60,271 nucleotides of DNA, from NCBI GenBank assembly GCA_022801735.1, contig JAAWSW010000001.1, positions 1 through 60,271 of the forward strand, written 5' to 3'. The notes below the pieces were generated by a model, which was given only the letters and a program-made list of their open reading frames with translations, searched no databases and was not told the DNA's origin. The position numbers and the translations under genes were made by a program. The stretch's first letter is position 1. Every line of letters begins with the position of its first letter. Positions 34,987-43,640 of this stretch are shown piece after piece. The stretch comes from Bacilli bacterium. GTDB lineage: Bacteria > Bacillota_I > Bacilli_A > RF39 > UBA660.

Positions 34987-35337
34987 CTAGATGCTAAGTA
35001 ATTTCTTCTCATTAGAATAACCTACAAACCCTAATATGATAAGAGGAATTGTGAACATAAAATATAATGGGAATAAAACTAAACCAACACAATATAAAAT
35101 TGCACCTACTAAAGCTCCCCAGGTTTTCTTTAATCCAAAGCCAAGCCAACTAAATATAGCCCCTAATGCCATAACCATCATATGTGGTATAACAAGAGCA
35201 GTTGCAATTGCTCCACCTATTGCTTCAATATCATCTTCGCTTGCAGTAGCCCCAGCAAAATAAGTAATTAAATAAATAATATATAACGTTACTAAAATTG
35301 CACATACAAACAAAACTTTACTTCTTTTTTCAAACAT
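34987..35337 (-). CDS. Small four-TM membrane protein
   Basis: The 116-residue protein has four hydrophobic stretches (VLFVCAILVTLYIIYLITYFAG, ATALVIPHMMVMALGAIFSWLGF, ALVGAILYCVGLVLF and FTIPLIILGFVGY). Short proteins of this type occur in streptococci and other low-GC bacteria as hypotheticals. No function is known. AGGAGG precedes the ATG. It forms a pair with the 235-residue protein 43 nt upstream. Confidence 0.75.
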   Translation of the reverse strand: MFEKRSKVLFVCAILVTLYIIYLITYFAGATASEDDIEAIGGAIATALVIPHMMVMALGAIFSWLGFGLKKTWGALVGAILYCVGLVLFPLYFMFTIPLIILGFVGYSNEKKLLSI

Positions 35338-35379
35338 AATATAACCTCCTATAATCGCTTTTTAATAGCATCTAATTAA

Positions 35380-36087
35380 TTATTGAGAAAGTGTTGCCCT
35401 ACTCAAATTTAAATATTGTCCATTATTTACAATAAATTCTTTTTTACCATTAAAATTATCATTGTTAACTATATCACTATCGCCAACTGGACCAGTCATA
35501 ATAGCATAATATCCACTACCTAAACTTTCAACGGTATATTTCCCTGCTGGAATATCAACACCAATTTTATAATATCCCGCTTGATTATAATTTTCTTGTT
35601 CATTAATTGTTTCATAAATTTGTTTAGCGCTTTCAACACCTAGTTTTTCAAATGCATTAATATTAATCAAAACTCCTCTTGTAGTTAAATTGCCAGCACC
35701 ATGAACTTTTACATAACCAAAACTATCGAAATTTTCATTATCAATTATATTGCCGCCAGCATCTTCCTCAGAATAATAGGAACCACTACCATCAAATTTA
35801 ATAAACGCATATTCACCAGAAGGAATTTCACCTTTAACATAATCACCTGTATCAAAAACTAATTTTTCCTCCATCAGGTCAGTTATTTTAACTATCATTT
35901 TCTGAGATTCACTAAGTTCTTTTTTCTCCTCGACTTTTGTTTCTTCTTTAACTTCCTTTTTATCTGTTTCATTTTTTGAAGAATCATCAAATATAGTACC
36001 AAAAATTCCTATAACCAAAACAACTGCAATTACAATTAATACTATCTTCCCCTTTTTATTGCTAGTCCCTTTTTTTATTTCATCCAT
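35380..36087 (-). CDS. Membrane-anchored protein with repeated beta module
   Basis: The 235-residue product has a short cytoplasmic N-terminus, a membrane anchor (KIVLIVIAVVLVIGIFGTIF), a Glu/Lys-rich linker, and two similar beta-rich segments: GEIPSGEYAFIKFDGSGSYY with DNENFDSFGYV, and GVDIPAGKYTVESLGSGYY with NDNFNGKKEFIVNNGQYL. The internal repeat suggests two copies of a small extracellular domain. I do not recognise a function. The ATG has AGGTGATATT upstream. It probably shares a transcript with the small membrane protein downstream. Confidence 0.75.
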   Translation of the reverse strand: MDEIKKGTSNKKGKIVLIVIAVVLVIGIFGTIFDDSSKNETDKKEVKEETKVEEKKELSESQKMIVKITDLMEEKLVFDTGDYVKGEIPSGEYAFIKFDGSGSYYSEEDAGGNIIDNENFDSFGYVKVHGAGNLTTRGVLININAFEKLGVESAKQIYETINEQENYNQAGYYKIGVDIPAGKYTVESLGSGYYAIMTGPVGDSDIVNNDNFNGKKEFIVNNGQYLNLSRATLSQ

Positions 36088-36193
36088 AATATCACCTCTG
36101 ACTTTCCCTATTTTACAATTTACAACATACTACTAATAACTATATAATTCTTAACAACATCCCTCCTTATTTTCATAATAACATAATCTAAAT

Positions 36194-36220
36194 AAAAAGT
36201 CACCCATTAAGTGACTTTTT
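36194..36220. other. Perfect hairpin in a divergent intergenic region
   Basis: A 10-bp inverted repeat AAAAAGTCAC / GTGACTTTTT looks like a bidirectional terminator but lies between two divergent genes, where neither needs one. It could be an operator for the adjacent XRE regulator. Confidence 0.4.
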
Positions 36221-36259
36221 ATTTACGGTTTCTATTATAAAATGTTATTAGGTGATACT

Positions 36260-36484
36260 ATGGAAAACGATGGTATATATAAAACAATAGGTAAAAACAT
36301 AAAAAAATACCGCAAATTAAAAAGCATAACTCAAGAACAATTAGCTCAAATGGCTAATCTATCATATGGTTATATAAAAAATTTAGAAGCACCTAATGTA
36401 AACGCAACAATTTCCATAGAATCTTTAAATCTTATCGCTAAATGCCTAGATACTACCATAATAAAACTTTTAGATGACGCATAG
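36260..36484 (+). CDS. XRE-family transcriptional regulator
   Basis: The 74-residue protein is a lone helix-turn-helix of the Cro/CI type: IGKNIKKYRKLKSITQEQLAQMANLSYGYIKNLE is the recognition unit and LNLIAKCLDTTIIKLL the last helix. I use ATG 36260, 6 nt after AGGTGAT. It may control itself or the divergent membrane-protein pair. It faces the Fic gene convergently. Confidence 0.88.
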   Translation: MENDGIYKTIGKNIKKYRKLKSITQEQLAQMANLSYGYIKNLEAPNVNATISIESLNLIAKCLDTTIIKLLDDA

Positions 36485-36500
36485 TTCTCTAAAAGTTTTT
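36463..36500 (+). terminator. Terminator of the XRE gene
   Basis: A 12-bp hairpin AAAACTTTTAGA / TCTAAAAGTTTT that includes the end of the coding region, followed by T and A residues. Confidence 0.75.
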
Positions 36501-36521
36501 ATATTAAACACTTTAAACCAA

Positions 36522-37358
36522 TTAAAATAATTCCCTAACAACTAAATCGTCAGACCATAAATTATTATTTTTACCCAACAATAAATTTTCATAAAACTTA
36601 ATCAAATAACTATTATCCTCATTAATACCTAAATAATTATTATAATAACTACTTCTAACTAAAGCATTTCTATAATAAATAGACTTATCCTTAAATAAAT
36701 TATTATCAACATTATAACCAAGATTAATCAAATATTTTTGTATAAACACTGCCGTAGTCCTAGTATTCCCTTCTCTAAAAGGATGTACTTGCCATATACT
36801 AGAAGAAAACAAAGTAATATTTCTTATAATATCTACCATAGGCATATCCTTATAATTCTTTTCTAATTCCAAAGATATATCATAGTCTAATGACTCCTCC
36901 AAGTGTTTATAATCACCATATGACACAGTATCATTGTTTAATATTCTTTCCTGTTTAGAAATATCAACATTTCTAAATTCTCCTGCAAATTCATAAACAT
37001 CTTGAAATAAATACTTATGAATAAATTTCAAGTAATCAACCGATAATTCAAAATCATCATTTTCAAGTAATTCAACAATTCTAGTTGAAACAAAATCACA
37101 TTCTAATTCATTATAATTAACATCATTTTCCGATTGTTTTTCTAAATAATATTCTTTCAAATTTTTTGAAACCTCTTTAATAGCCTTATTTCCATAAATA
37201 TTTTCCTCTACTAACTGCTCTAGATATTTAGAAGGCTTTAAATTATCTACTTCTTGAAGACCTATTGCCATATTCCACTGTAATTGCTTAATACAATTCG
37301 TAGAGGTATACTTCTCTTCATATTCATTAACACTCGAATCCCATTTTTTTTCGTCCAT
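36522..37358 (-). CDS. Fic-domain protein (probable AMP transferase)
   Basis: The 278-residue protein carries the complete Fic motif HPFREGNTR (192-200), with the catalytic His and the Gly-Asn-x-Arg phosphate loop; the hallmark FIHKYLFQDVYEFAGEFR lies before it (112-129). Fic enzymes transfer AMP, or another nucleotide part, to a protein hydroxyl. The first 80 residues are an extra helical region that may hold an inhibitory helix, but I see no clear (S/T)xxxE(G/N) motif. No separate antitoxin gene is adjacent; the XRE gene is convergent. AGGAGG lies upstream of the ATG. The target is unknown. Confidence 0.9.
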   Translation of the reverse strand: MDEKKWDSSVNEYEEKYTSTNCIKQLQWNMAIGLQEVDNLKPSKYLEQLVEENIYGNKAIKEVSKNLKEYYLEKQSENDVNYNELECDFVSTRIVELLENDDFELSVDYLKFIHKYLFQDVYEFAGEFRNVDISKQERILNNDTVSYGDYKHLEESLDYDISLELEKNYKDMPMVDIIRNITLFSSSIWQVHPFREGNTRTTAVFIQKYLINLGYNVDNNLFKDKSIYYRNALVRSSYYNNYLGINEDNSYLIKFYENLLLGKNNNLWSDDLVVRELF

Positions 37359-37422
37359 GAAACGCCTCCTAAATCTATATCAATATTATAACATGTAAAA
37401 TATGAAAAAAGTAAATAAAAAA

Positions 37423-37445
37423 GGCTTAAGATATAAACTTAAACC
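37423..37445 (-). terminator. Terminator of the AAA-ClpP-ABC operon
   Basis: GGTTTAAG / CTTAAGCC hairpin (with one G-T pair) and TTTTTTATTT on the minus strand; overlaps the ABC-transporter stop codon. Confidence 0.8.
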
Positions 37446-39157
37446 AATTCAGTTTCATATAAATTTTTATATTCGATACAATTTTTCATAAGTTCCTCAT
37501 GCGTTCCAGTAGCAATCACCCTACCATCATCAACAAATAAAATTCTATCACTATTAATAACTGTAGATAGACGGTGCGCAATAATTAAAATAGTATACTC
37601 ACCCTTCATATTATTAATAGCCATTTGTATATCCTTTTGAGTTTCATTATCCAAAGCACTAGTTGCCTCATCAAATAAAATAATTTCTGTTTTCTTAAGT
37701 AACGCACGAGCAATTGCTAGTCTCTGCCTTTGTCCACCAGATAAAGTGATTCCACCCTCACCAACTAAAGTATCATACTTATCTGGTAAAGTCATAATAT
37801 AATCATGAATTTGAGCAAGTCTGCAAGCCTCTATCATCTCTTCTTCAGTCATATCATCTTTAACTAAAGATAAATTTTCTCTTATCGAAAAATTAAATAT
37901 ATAAGGATCCTGAGTAATTAAAGAAATATTTCCTCTAATAGAATCACAAGTCAAATCATTAATATTAACACCGTCAATAGTAATAGATCCATCATTAACC
38001 TCATATAACTTGGTTATCAAATTAAATATAGTACTTTTACCACTTCCACTTTTACCTACAAAAGCAACTGTTTCATTCTCATTAATTTTAAAATCTAAGT
38101 TGTTAAGAACCATCTTATCATTATAACCAAAAGAAACATTCCTAAATTCAAAGTTGCCACTAGCCTTATTTAAAACAACATCACCAAAAGTTTCTTTCTT
38201 AAACTTATCATGTGAAATTATTTCAAAAATACGGCTACTACTCAAATTATAATCCTTTAAATACTGTGTTATGTAATTAAAATTCTCAAGTAAATTAAAC
38301 ACATGATCTTGGTAATTATATAAAACAATAAACATTGGAAAAACAAGCAAATTATGACTAATTAAAAATACCCCTAGAATTATAAAACCAAACTTTCCTA
38401 ATTCTTCGACAGTTCTAATTAAAGACCACAAAAGGCTATTATTTCTAATCATCTTATAACGTAAATTATTAGTAGTAGTAAATCTCTCTTTCATTTTATT
38501 AGTAAAACCTGCAATCGCATTTAATACCTTAATATCCTTAAGACCACGTATTAACTCCGATACTATTCCAGTATTATTTTCATTTAACTTTCTAATTTCC
38601 TTATCAATTTTAAAATAGTACTTAAATCTCAAATGATTACAGAATGAAATTAAACAAAGAACAAATACATAATAACAAAATACATATTTATTAACTAAAA
38701 ATACAGCTACCATTATTCCCAAATTAGCCATTGTTGTAATAATTGTATGAGATAATTCTACAAAAACATACCTCACCTGGTTACAATCATTATTTAGCCT
38801 ATCTGCAAAAACACCAGACGAATTTGTCAATAACTCCTTTTGTTCCAATAATAACGTTTCAGAAGCAAGTTCACACTGTAGTTTAACTAATATACCCCTA
38901 CTGAATTTATTAGAAGCAACATTACCTATTGCCCAAAAAACTTCTGTACCTACCGAAAACAAAAATATCAAAAAACCAACAAAAATCAAATTATTAACAT
39001 TCTGATTTGTAATTTCAATAATTAACTGTGCCACTAAAAGTGGATTTAAAACATTACAAACAGTAGTCAAAATACCGAAGAAAATAAATATAAATAAATA
39101 TCTTCTATACCCATACGCATATTTCCATGTTTTCTTCAAACTCTTTAACGATTCCAT
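37439..39157 (-). CDS. ABC exporter, fused membrane and ATPase domains
   Basis: The 572-residue protein is a half-transporter with six membrane helices (about 20-310) and an ATPase domain: Walker A GKSGSGKST, Q-loop LITQDPYIF, signature LSGGQRQRLAIARALL, Walker B IILFDEATSALD and the H-loop AHRLS. It belongs to the MsbA/LmrA-type exporters of lipids, drugs or peptides. There is no N-terminal peptidase domain. Start ATG 39157 follows GGGAGG by 7 nt. It lies 44 nt after the ClpP-like gene and probably belongs to the same operon with the AAA+ ATPase, so its cargo could be linked to proteolysis. A homodimer is assumed. Confidence 0.92.
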   Translation of the reverse strand: MESLKSLKKTWKYAYGYRRYLFIFIFFGILTTVCNVLNPLLVAQLIIEITNQNVNNLIFVGFLIFLFSVGTEVFWAIGNVASNKFSRGILVKLQCELASETLLLEQKELLTNSSGVFADRLNNDCNQVRYVFVELSHTIITTMANLGIMVAVFLVNKYVFCYYVFVLCLISFCNHLRFKYYFKIDKEIRKLNENNTGIVSELIRGLKDIKVLNAIAGFTNKMKERFTTTNNLRYKMIRNNSLLWSLIRTVEELGKFGFIILGVFLISHNLLVFPMFIVLYNYQDHVFNLLENFNYITQYLKDYNLSSSRIFEIISHDKFKKETFGDVVLNKASGNFEFRNVSFGYNDKMVLNNLDFKINENETVAFVGKSGSGKSTIFNLITKLYEVNDGSITIDGVNINDLTCDSIRGNISLITQDPYIFNFSIRENLSLVKDDMTEEEMIEACRLAQIHDYIMTLPDKYDTLVGEGGITLSGGQRQRLAIARALLKKTEIILFDEATSALDNETQKDIQMAINNMKGEYTILIIAHRLSTVINSDRILFVDDGRVIATGTHEELMKNCIEYKNLYETELV

Positions 39158-39201
39158 CTTACATCCTCCCTCACAAAACATTCATATTAATATTTACTTA
39201 A

Positions 39202-39759
39202 TTATACACCAATAGGCTCAATAATTCTATCAACAATACCATAATTTAATGCAATATCACTCGATAACCAAAAATCACGTTCCAAATTTATTACCATTCC
39301 TTGATCTAATTTTGTATTCATTAAAATAATATCAGTTAACGTCTGTTTAATCTTCTTCATATGCTCAGAAGCAATAATAATATCAGTAGCCTGACCTTCA
39401 GTACTTCCTAATGGTTGATGAAGCATAACCTCACTATGTGGAAGCATTTTTCTTTTTCCCTTTGTTCCTGACATTAATATGATTGAAGCCATTGAAGCGC
39501 ATAAAACAATACCTATAGTTACAACATCAGATTTAATATATTTCATTGTATCATATATCATAAAACCACTATTGATTTCACCACCAGGTGAATTAATATA
39601 TAAAATAATATCATCATGACTCTTTGAATCCAAATATAATAACTTAGCCACAATTTCTTTAGCACTTTTCTCATCAATATTCCCAGATAAAAATACTATC
39701 CTATTTTTTAACAATTCATTATAAATTTCAAATTCTTTAGGCAAAGAAAACACCCTCAT
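39202..39759 (-). CDS. ClpP-like serine peptidase
   Basis: The 185-residue protein is in the ClpP family. The catalytic triad is Ser89 (VLCASMAS), His114 (MLHQP) and Asp162 (RDFW), spaced as in ClpP; the handle region and the RIVFLSGNID and YINSPGGEINSG strands are present. The N-terminal axial loop is short. Clp peptidases assemble as two heptameric rings. The gene's start overlaps the end of an AAA+ ATPase gene by about 20 nt, unlike the usual clpP. The true start may be the TTG at 39744. It may be the housekeeping ClpP or a dedicated paralogue; its sequence deviates enough (for example VLCASMAS in place of GMAASM) that I prefer a paralogue. Confidence 0.9.
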   Translation of the reverse strand: MRVFSLPKEFEIYNELLKNRIVFLSGNIDEKSAKEIVAKLLYLDSKSHDDIILYINSPGGEINSGFMIYDTMKYIKSDVVTIGIVLCASMASIILMSGTKGKRKMLPHSEVMLHQPLGSTEGQATDIIIASEHMKKIKQTLTDIILMNTKLDQGMVINLERDFWLSSDIALNYGIVDRIIEPIGV

Positions 39760-40645
39760 TCTTAATCATAAATTCAGAAATATTCATATCTTCCTTACTA
39801 ATAGTAAGTAACTGATTACTATCCATAATATCTTTAGTCCTAGTTGCATGTTCCAGTAATATCTTATTATACAAATTATCAACTAAACGTCCATTCCCAC
39901 TATTTTCTATATTAGTCTTATCCAAAAGTTTCTTAAACTCATCTTCAGCATCAAAATCCAATTTCAAATTACTATCATTTATTTTTTTCTTAAACATTTG
40001 AAATAATTCATCAGCGCTATAATCATTAAAATCTATAGTATAACCAATCCTAGACTTAAGTCCTGGATTAATATCAATAAATTCCTTCATTTGATTTTTA
40101 TAACCCGCAAACACAAATACAGTCTCCTTCTTTTCCATCTCTTTAATTATTTCTACAATTGCATCCTTCGCAAAACCATTTTCTTCATCATTATTAAATC
40201 CATATGCTTCATCAATAAATATTAATCCACCTCTATATGTATCAAGTATTCCCTTAGTTTTAATCGCCGTTTGTCCAACATATCCTGCAATACAAGCCTG
40301 CGGAGTAATTTCAACAACCGCATTATTCTTAATATAACCCATACTATATAAAATATCTGCAAGTAAACGAGCAACCGTTGTTTTTCCAGTACCTGGATTA
40401 CCACTAAATACCATATGAAGATTTAAACTATCTATATTAGCCTTATCCTTAACTTTATTAATAAATTCCAAATAAGAAACTAATTTTCTAATTTCCCTTT
40501 TAATATTTTCAAGACCAATTAAATTATTTAAATCCTCTAAACCATTACTATGAACTTCATAAACTTGAAAATTAATCCCATTTCTATTTTCAATCTCACT
40601 TAATCTCTTATCAATTTTTTTTAAAATACTATCAAAATCATCCAT
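39737..40645 (-). CDS. SpoVK/CbbX-type AAA+ ATPase
   Basis: The 302-residue AAA+ protein has a short helical start, NLIGLENIKREIRKL, Walker A GNPGTGKTT (82-90), a pore-loop-like GYVGQT (121-126), Walker B LIFIDEAY (141-148), and the arginine-finger segment GLKSRI (R199), ending in a lid domain. This is the CbbX/SpoVK family: hexameric remodelling ATPases known from Rubisco activation and from sporulation gene spoVK. It overlaps the ClpP-like gene by about 20 nt, so the two are made together. It has no ClpX/ClpC-type IGF loop that I can see. Start ATG 40645 lies 6 nt after GGGGGTGAGG. Its substrate is unknown. Confidence 0.9.
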   Translation of the reverse strand: MDDFDSILKKIDKRLSEIENRNGINFQVYEVHSNGLEDLNNLIGLENIKREIRKLVSYLEFINKVKDKANIDSLNLHMVFSGNPGTGKTTVARLLADILYSMGYIKNNAVVEITPQACIAGYVGQTAIKTKGILDTYRGGLIFIDEAYGFNNDEENGFAKDAIVEIIKEMEKKETVFVFAGYKNQMKEFIDINPGLKSRIGYTIDFNDYSADELFQMFKKKINDSNLKLDFDAEDEFKKLLDKTNIENSGNGRLVDNLYNKILLEHATRTKDIMDSNQLLTISKEDMNISEFMIKNEGVFFA

Positions 40646-40668
40646 AACAATCCTCACCCCCTAAAAAA

Positions 40669-40693
40669 AATAGTACAAACTAATCGTACCATT
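40669..40693 (-). terminator. Terminator between the AraC-type gene and the AAA-ClpP operon
   Basis: AATGGTAC / GTACTATT hairpin with a G-T pair followed by eight T residues on the minus strand. Confidence 0.75.
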
Positions 40694-40754
40694 TTTTATT
40701 ATCAAAAATTTAAACTAAAATGACTTTTATAAAAGTAAATAATTATATTTCTTA

Positions 40755-40919
40755 CTATGCCGCCTTTTTATCTGATTGTCTAGTTAACACTTTCACAGGA
40801 ACTTTAACATCATTTTTATCATTATTATTTTCAAAGGCTGATGATTGTAAACCACTAATTATTTTTTTCAACTCCTTAAGTTCCGCCAAATCAGTCTGGA
40901 TTTGTTCTAATTTATCCAT
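40755..40919 (-). CDS. Possible 54-residue peptide from an internal start within the AraC-type gene
   Basis: In-frame ATG 40919 has AAGGAGG spaced 7 nt upstream, better than the site of the full gene. The product would be helical at first (DKLEQIQTDLAELKELKK) and polar after that, with the same end as the AraC protein. Similarity at its start to the small membrane protein at 1264-1608 (KLEQIQ) is noted. I cannot tell from sequence whether it is translated on its own. Confidence 0.35.
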   Translation of the reverse strand: MDKLEQIQTDLAELKELKKIISGLQSSAFENNNDKNDVKVPVKVLTRQSDKKAA

Positions 40920-41279
40920 ATCCTTTCCTCCTTGTTCAAAAGGAAGGCTGCCATGAACTAAAGAAAATTTTCTAAATTTAGATGGACTCAATCCAACAAT
41001 CCTAGTAAATTGCTCAGAAAAGTATTCAAGTGAATTAAAACCATTATTAAGCGCTACCTTAAGCATGGAATCATCTGTATAAGCAATTTCATGCATACTG
41101 TTTTGGATTTTTCTACTATTTATATATTGATTTATAGTTAAACCAGTACACTCTTTAAACTTTCTCATCAAATGAAATTTATTAAAATGAAAAACCGAAG
41201 CAATATCATCAATCGAAATAGAATCATTTACGTTATCATCAATATATAAGCAAATATCACTTATTAAATTTTCGTTCAT
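40755..41279 (-). CDS. AraC-family regulator with an extra C-terminal peptide
   Basis: The 174-residue protein starts with a complete AraC DNA-binding domain of two helix-turn-helix units (SIDDIASVFHFNKFHLMRKFKE and SMLKVALNNGFNSLEYFSEQF, then GLSPSKFR). It has no sensing domain. After residue 120 a Lys/Glu-rich tail follows. Inside the frame, ATG 40919 is preceded by a perfect AAGGAGG at 7 nt, so a separate 54-residue peptide (MDKLEQIQTDLAELKELKK...) may also be made. It stands immediately upstream of the AAA-ClpP-ABC operon and is a candidate activator of it, though a terminator lies between. Confidence 0.88.
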   Translation of the reverse strand: MNENLISDICLYIDDNVNDSISIDDIASVFHFNKFHLMRKFKECTGLTINQYINSRKIQNSMHEIAYTDDSMLKVALNNGFNSLEYFSEQFTRIVGLSPSKFRKFSLVHGSLPFEQGGKDMDKLEQIQTDLAELKELKKIISGLQSSAFENNNDKNDVKVPVKVLTRQSDKKAA

Positions 41280-41400
41280 GTGCTTCCCCCCTTCAGCATC
41301 ATTTTAACAAAAATTTCAAAAAAGAATTTAAACAATAATGACATTATAACACAAATTAACATATTGTCAAATTATAATAAACATCTAAAAAAGACTTAAT

Positions 41401-41709
41401 TTAAAGTCTTTCTTCCTTAGCAAGCAAATACTCTCCTAACATGTTTTTAGCAACCTCAACATAAACAAGAATAGCCTCAACATAATCTTCCTCTGGCATA
41501 CTATCTTCATTAATATCCAAAATTTCTTTACTAGTTAAATAATGTAACTCTATTCCATCATTACTAGCCATCATTTCAATACTAATAATTAATTCTTTTA
41601 TAGAATCTATAACTTCCTGCTTTTTTTCAAATAAACTCAAAGGTTTTACCGACTCAATATACTCAGTAAAAGCATTTTGTAATTCATTTATATTAACGAC
41701 TTCTTCCAT
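41401..41709 (-). CDS. Small acidic helical protein, unknown
   Basis: The 102-residue product is acidic and predicted to be helical (FTEYIESVKPLSLFEKKQEV, EDSMPEEDYVEAILVYVEVAKNML). No family is recognised. ATG 41709 follows GGAGA by 6 nt and overlaps the end of the upstream 255-residue gene by 17 nt, which suggests a linked function. A short hairpin-free gap follows before the AraC-type gene. Confidence 0.65.
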   Translation of the reverse strand: MEEVVNINELQNAFTEYIESVKPLSLFEKKQEVIDSIKELIISIEMMASNDGIELHYLTSKEILDINEDSMPEEDYVEAILVYVEVAKNMLGEYLLAKEERL

Positions 41710-42460
41710 TTGTGTCTCCATAATATAATTGATCTATCTGCCCAGCATTATTCCCATTTAAAATTTTTCTTTCTTTTAAATGGGTCAGTTTATATAGTGG
41801 ACTCTGCTTTTTATATCGTTCTTTTGCTTCCCTCTTCGCACGTTTTAAATCCATATCACGAAAATGATGAGGATTTTCATTAACCATTTCATTTAATTCT
41901 TCTATTTTCTTATTAGCATAACTAATTGAAACAGAACCACTTAATTCATTACGCGCTATTTCCAAACCAGACAATATCTGCATTTTTACTGCCGAATTAT
42001 CAATTTCATTAAAAACATCCAAAAAAACACCAAAATCACGAATAACCTTATTAACATGACCTGTTTGAGTTAACATTGCTCTTTCATAATCAACATTTAA
42101 CTGTTCCACCATTGATTTTAATTCAGCAACCTTGTGCATATCTACTGTACTTTGATTAAGTCCAGTATAACCCATTTCGATATTTTCATCTTCTTGTTTT
42201 TCATTTAAATCTTGATCCTCAAGTATTTGATTTGCAACATCGTTAGACATCTGAATTCTATCATCACGTTCACTAATTACTGCTGAATACTCCTCTGGTG
42301 TTAAATAACATACTTTTTCAAACCCATTCTCAGTCCAAGTAACAATATAATTACCATCATTATTTCTTACAATAGAAGTATTTCCCAAAGAATCAGAAAG
42401 CCCATAATAACGCCCATATAAAATATCTGCTACGTTTTTAACCTTATTAATATCAACCAT
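41693..42460 (-). CDS. Hypothetical protein with helical core
   Basis: The 255-residue protein has an N-terminal strand-rich part (NYIVTWTENGFEKVCYLTPEEY) and a long helical middle (VAELKSMVEQLNVDYERAML; ISYANKKIEELNEMVNE), with a basic end (DLKRAKREAKERYKKQ). No signal peptide or membrane segment. The function is unknown. It is paired with the small acidic gene by overlap. AGGATAAAG lies before the ATG. Confidence 0.65.
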   Translation of the reverse strand: MVDINKVKNVADILYGRYYGLSDSLGNTSIVRNNDGNYIVTWTENGFEKVCYLTPEEYSAVISERDDRIQMSNDVANQILEDQDLNEKQEDENIEMGYTGLNQSTVDMHKVAELKSMVEQLNVDYERAMLTQTGHVNKVIRDFGVFLDVFNEIDNSAVKMQILSGLEIARNELSGSVSISYANKKIEELNEMVNENPHHFRDMDLKRAKREAKERYKKQSPLYKLTHLKERKILNGNNAGQIDQLYYGDTNGRSR

Positions 42461-42580
42461 CTTTATCCTCCCATCAACATCATTATAATATATTATTAAC
42501 TAAAAAGAAAAAATAATAATCAATAGTATACATATATTGACACCAATAATTCAAAATAGTATATTTAATATGGTGATTAT

Positions 42581-43600
42581 ATGGAAATATTAATGTTATT
42601 TATCAGTCTTATCGTTATATTAATTGCAGCAGAACTGTTTGTAAATGCAATAGAATGGTTAGGAAAATTATTAAATCTATCAGAAGGAGCAGTAGGTTCA
42701 GTATTAGCAGCTGTTGGAACCGCCTTACCAGAAACTTTAATCCCAATTATTGCACTAGTTAGTGGAACACACGAAAGTGCCGAAGAAATTGGAATTGGAG
42801 CAATACTAGGTGCACCATTAATGCTATCAACATTAACAATGTTTGTAACAGGTGTTGCGGTTATAACCTTCAAACACAAAAGAAAACATAAAGATAAAGT
42901 AGTTGTACATTATAATACTGTAAGCCGTGATTTAAAATTCTTTATTTTTTCATTCACAGTTGCCTTATTATGCGGATTTATTCCAAGCGAACTACAATCA
43001 GTAAAAATATGTTTAGGTGCTCTATTAGTATTAAGTTACTTTATTTACATTATTAAAATCGTAAAAGAAAATAGAGAAAGCGAAAGTGATGTCCCAGACC
43101 TATACTTTGCCTTTGGCCATAACAAAATCATGAAAAAGAAACAAGCAATATTATTAGTCCTATTCCAAGCAATAGTCGCTTTAACACTTATAATCATAGG
43201 TGCTGAAGTATTTGTCGATTCAATTTCATATGTATCAAAATTATTAAACATTCCAGCATTTGTACTAGCAATCATCATTACACCAATTGCTACTGAACTT
43301 CCAGAAAAATTTAATAGTGTCATTTGGATATCTAGAGAAAAAGATACACTAGCACTAGGAAATATCACAGGAGCCATGATGTTTCAAGCCTCAATTCTTC
43401 CAGCAGTTGGAATTTTACTAACTGATTGGACACTAAATAGTTCTGGAACAATTATTTCATCACTAATAGCAATCGCCTCAGCAACCCTTCTATTAACAGA
43501 ACTAAATATGAAGAAACATATGACTGTAAAGATGTTATTACTATGTGGACTATTCTATTTTCTATTTTTAACACTAGTTTTAATAGGAGTTATAAGATAG
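42581..43600 (+). CDS. CaCA-family cation antiporter
   Basis: The 339-residue protein has about ten membrane helices in two halves. Each half carries the alpha-repeat signature: GTALPETLIPIIALVSG (residues 47-63) and TPIATELPEKFNSVIW in the second, with GAILGAPL and GNITGAMMFQ after them. These acidic Glu residues in a Gly-rich loop bind Ca2+ or Na+ in Na+/Ca2+ exchangers. Ion choice cannot be read from the sequence. It is monocistronic with GGTGATTAT before the ATG, and is closed by a bidirectional terminator. Confidence 0.92.
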   Translation: MEILMLFISLIVILIAAELFVNAIEWLGKLLNLSEGAVGSVLAAVGTALPETLIPIIALVSGTHESAEEIGIGAILGAPLMLSTLTMFVTGVAVITFKHKRKHKDKVVVHYNTVSRDLKFFIFSFTVALLCGFIPSELQSVKICLGALLVLSYFIYIIKIVKENRESESDVPDLYFAFGHNKIMKKKQAILLVLFQAIVALTLIIIGAEVFVDSISYVSKLLNIPAFVLAIIITPIATELPEKFNSVIWISREKDTLALGNITGAMMFQASILPAVGILLTDWTLNSSGTIISSLIAIASATLLLTELNMKKHMTVKMLLLCGLFYFLFLTLVLIGVIR

Positions 43601-43601
43601 T

Positions 43602-43628
43602 AAAAACTTACCTAAATGGTAAGTTTTT
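43602..43628. terminator. Bidirectional terminator after the antiporter gene
   Basis: An 11-bp hairpin AAAAACTTACC / GGTAAGTTTTT with T runs on both sides, between convergent genes. Confidence 0.88.
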
Positions 43629-43640
43629 TAATAAATAAAA

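Noticed and set aside
36260..37358. XRE-Fic toxin-antitoxin pair
   Set aside because: The genes are convergent and each has its own signals, so they do not form the usual antitoxin-toxin operon.
42577..43377. Minus-strand ORFs over the antiporter gene
   Set aside because: They are mirror frames of the CaCA gene with no ribosome site and no family pattern.
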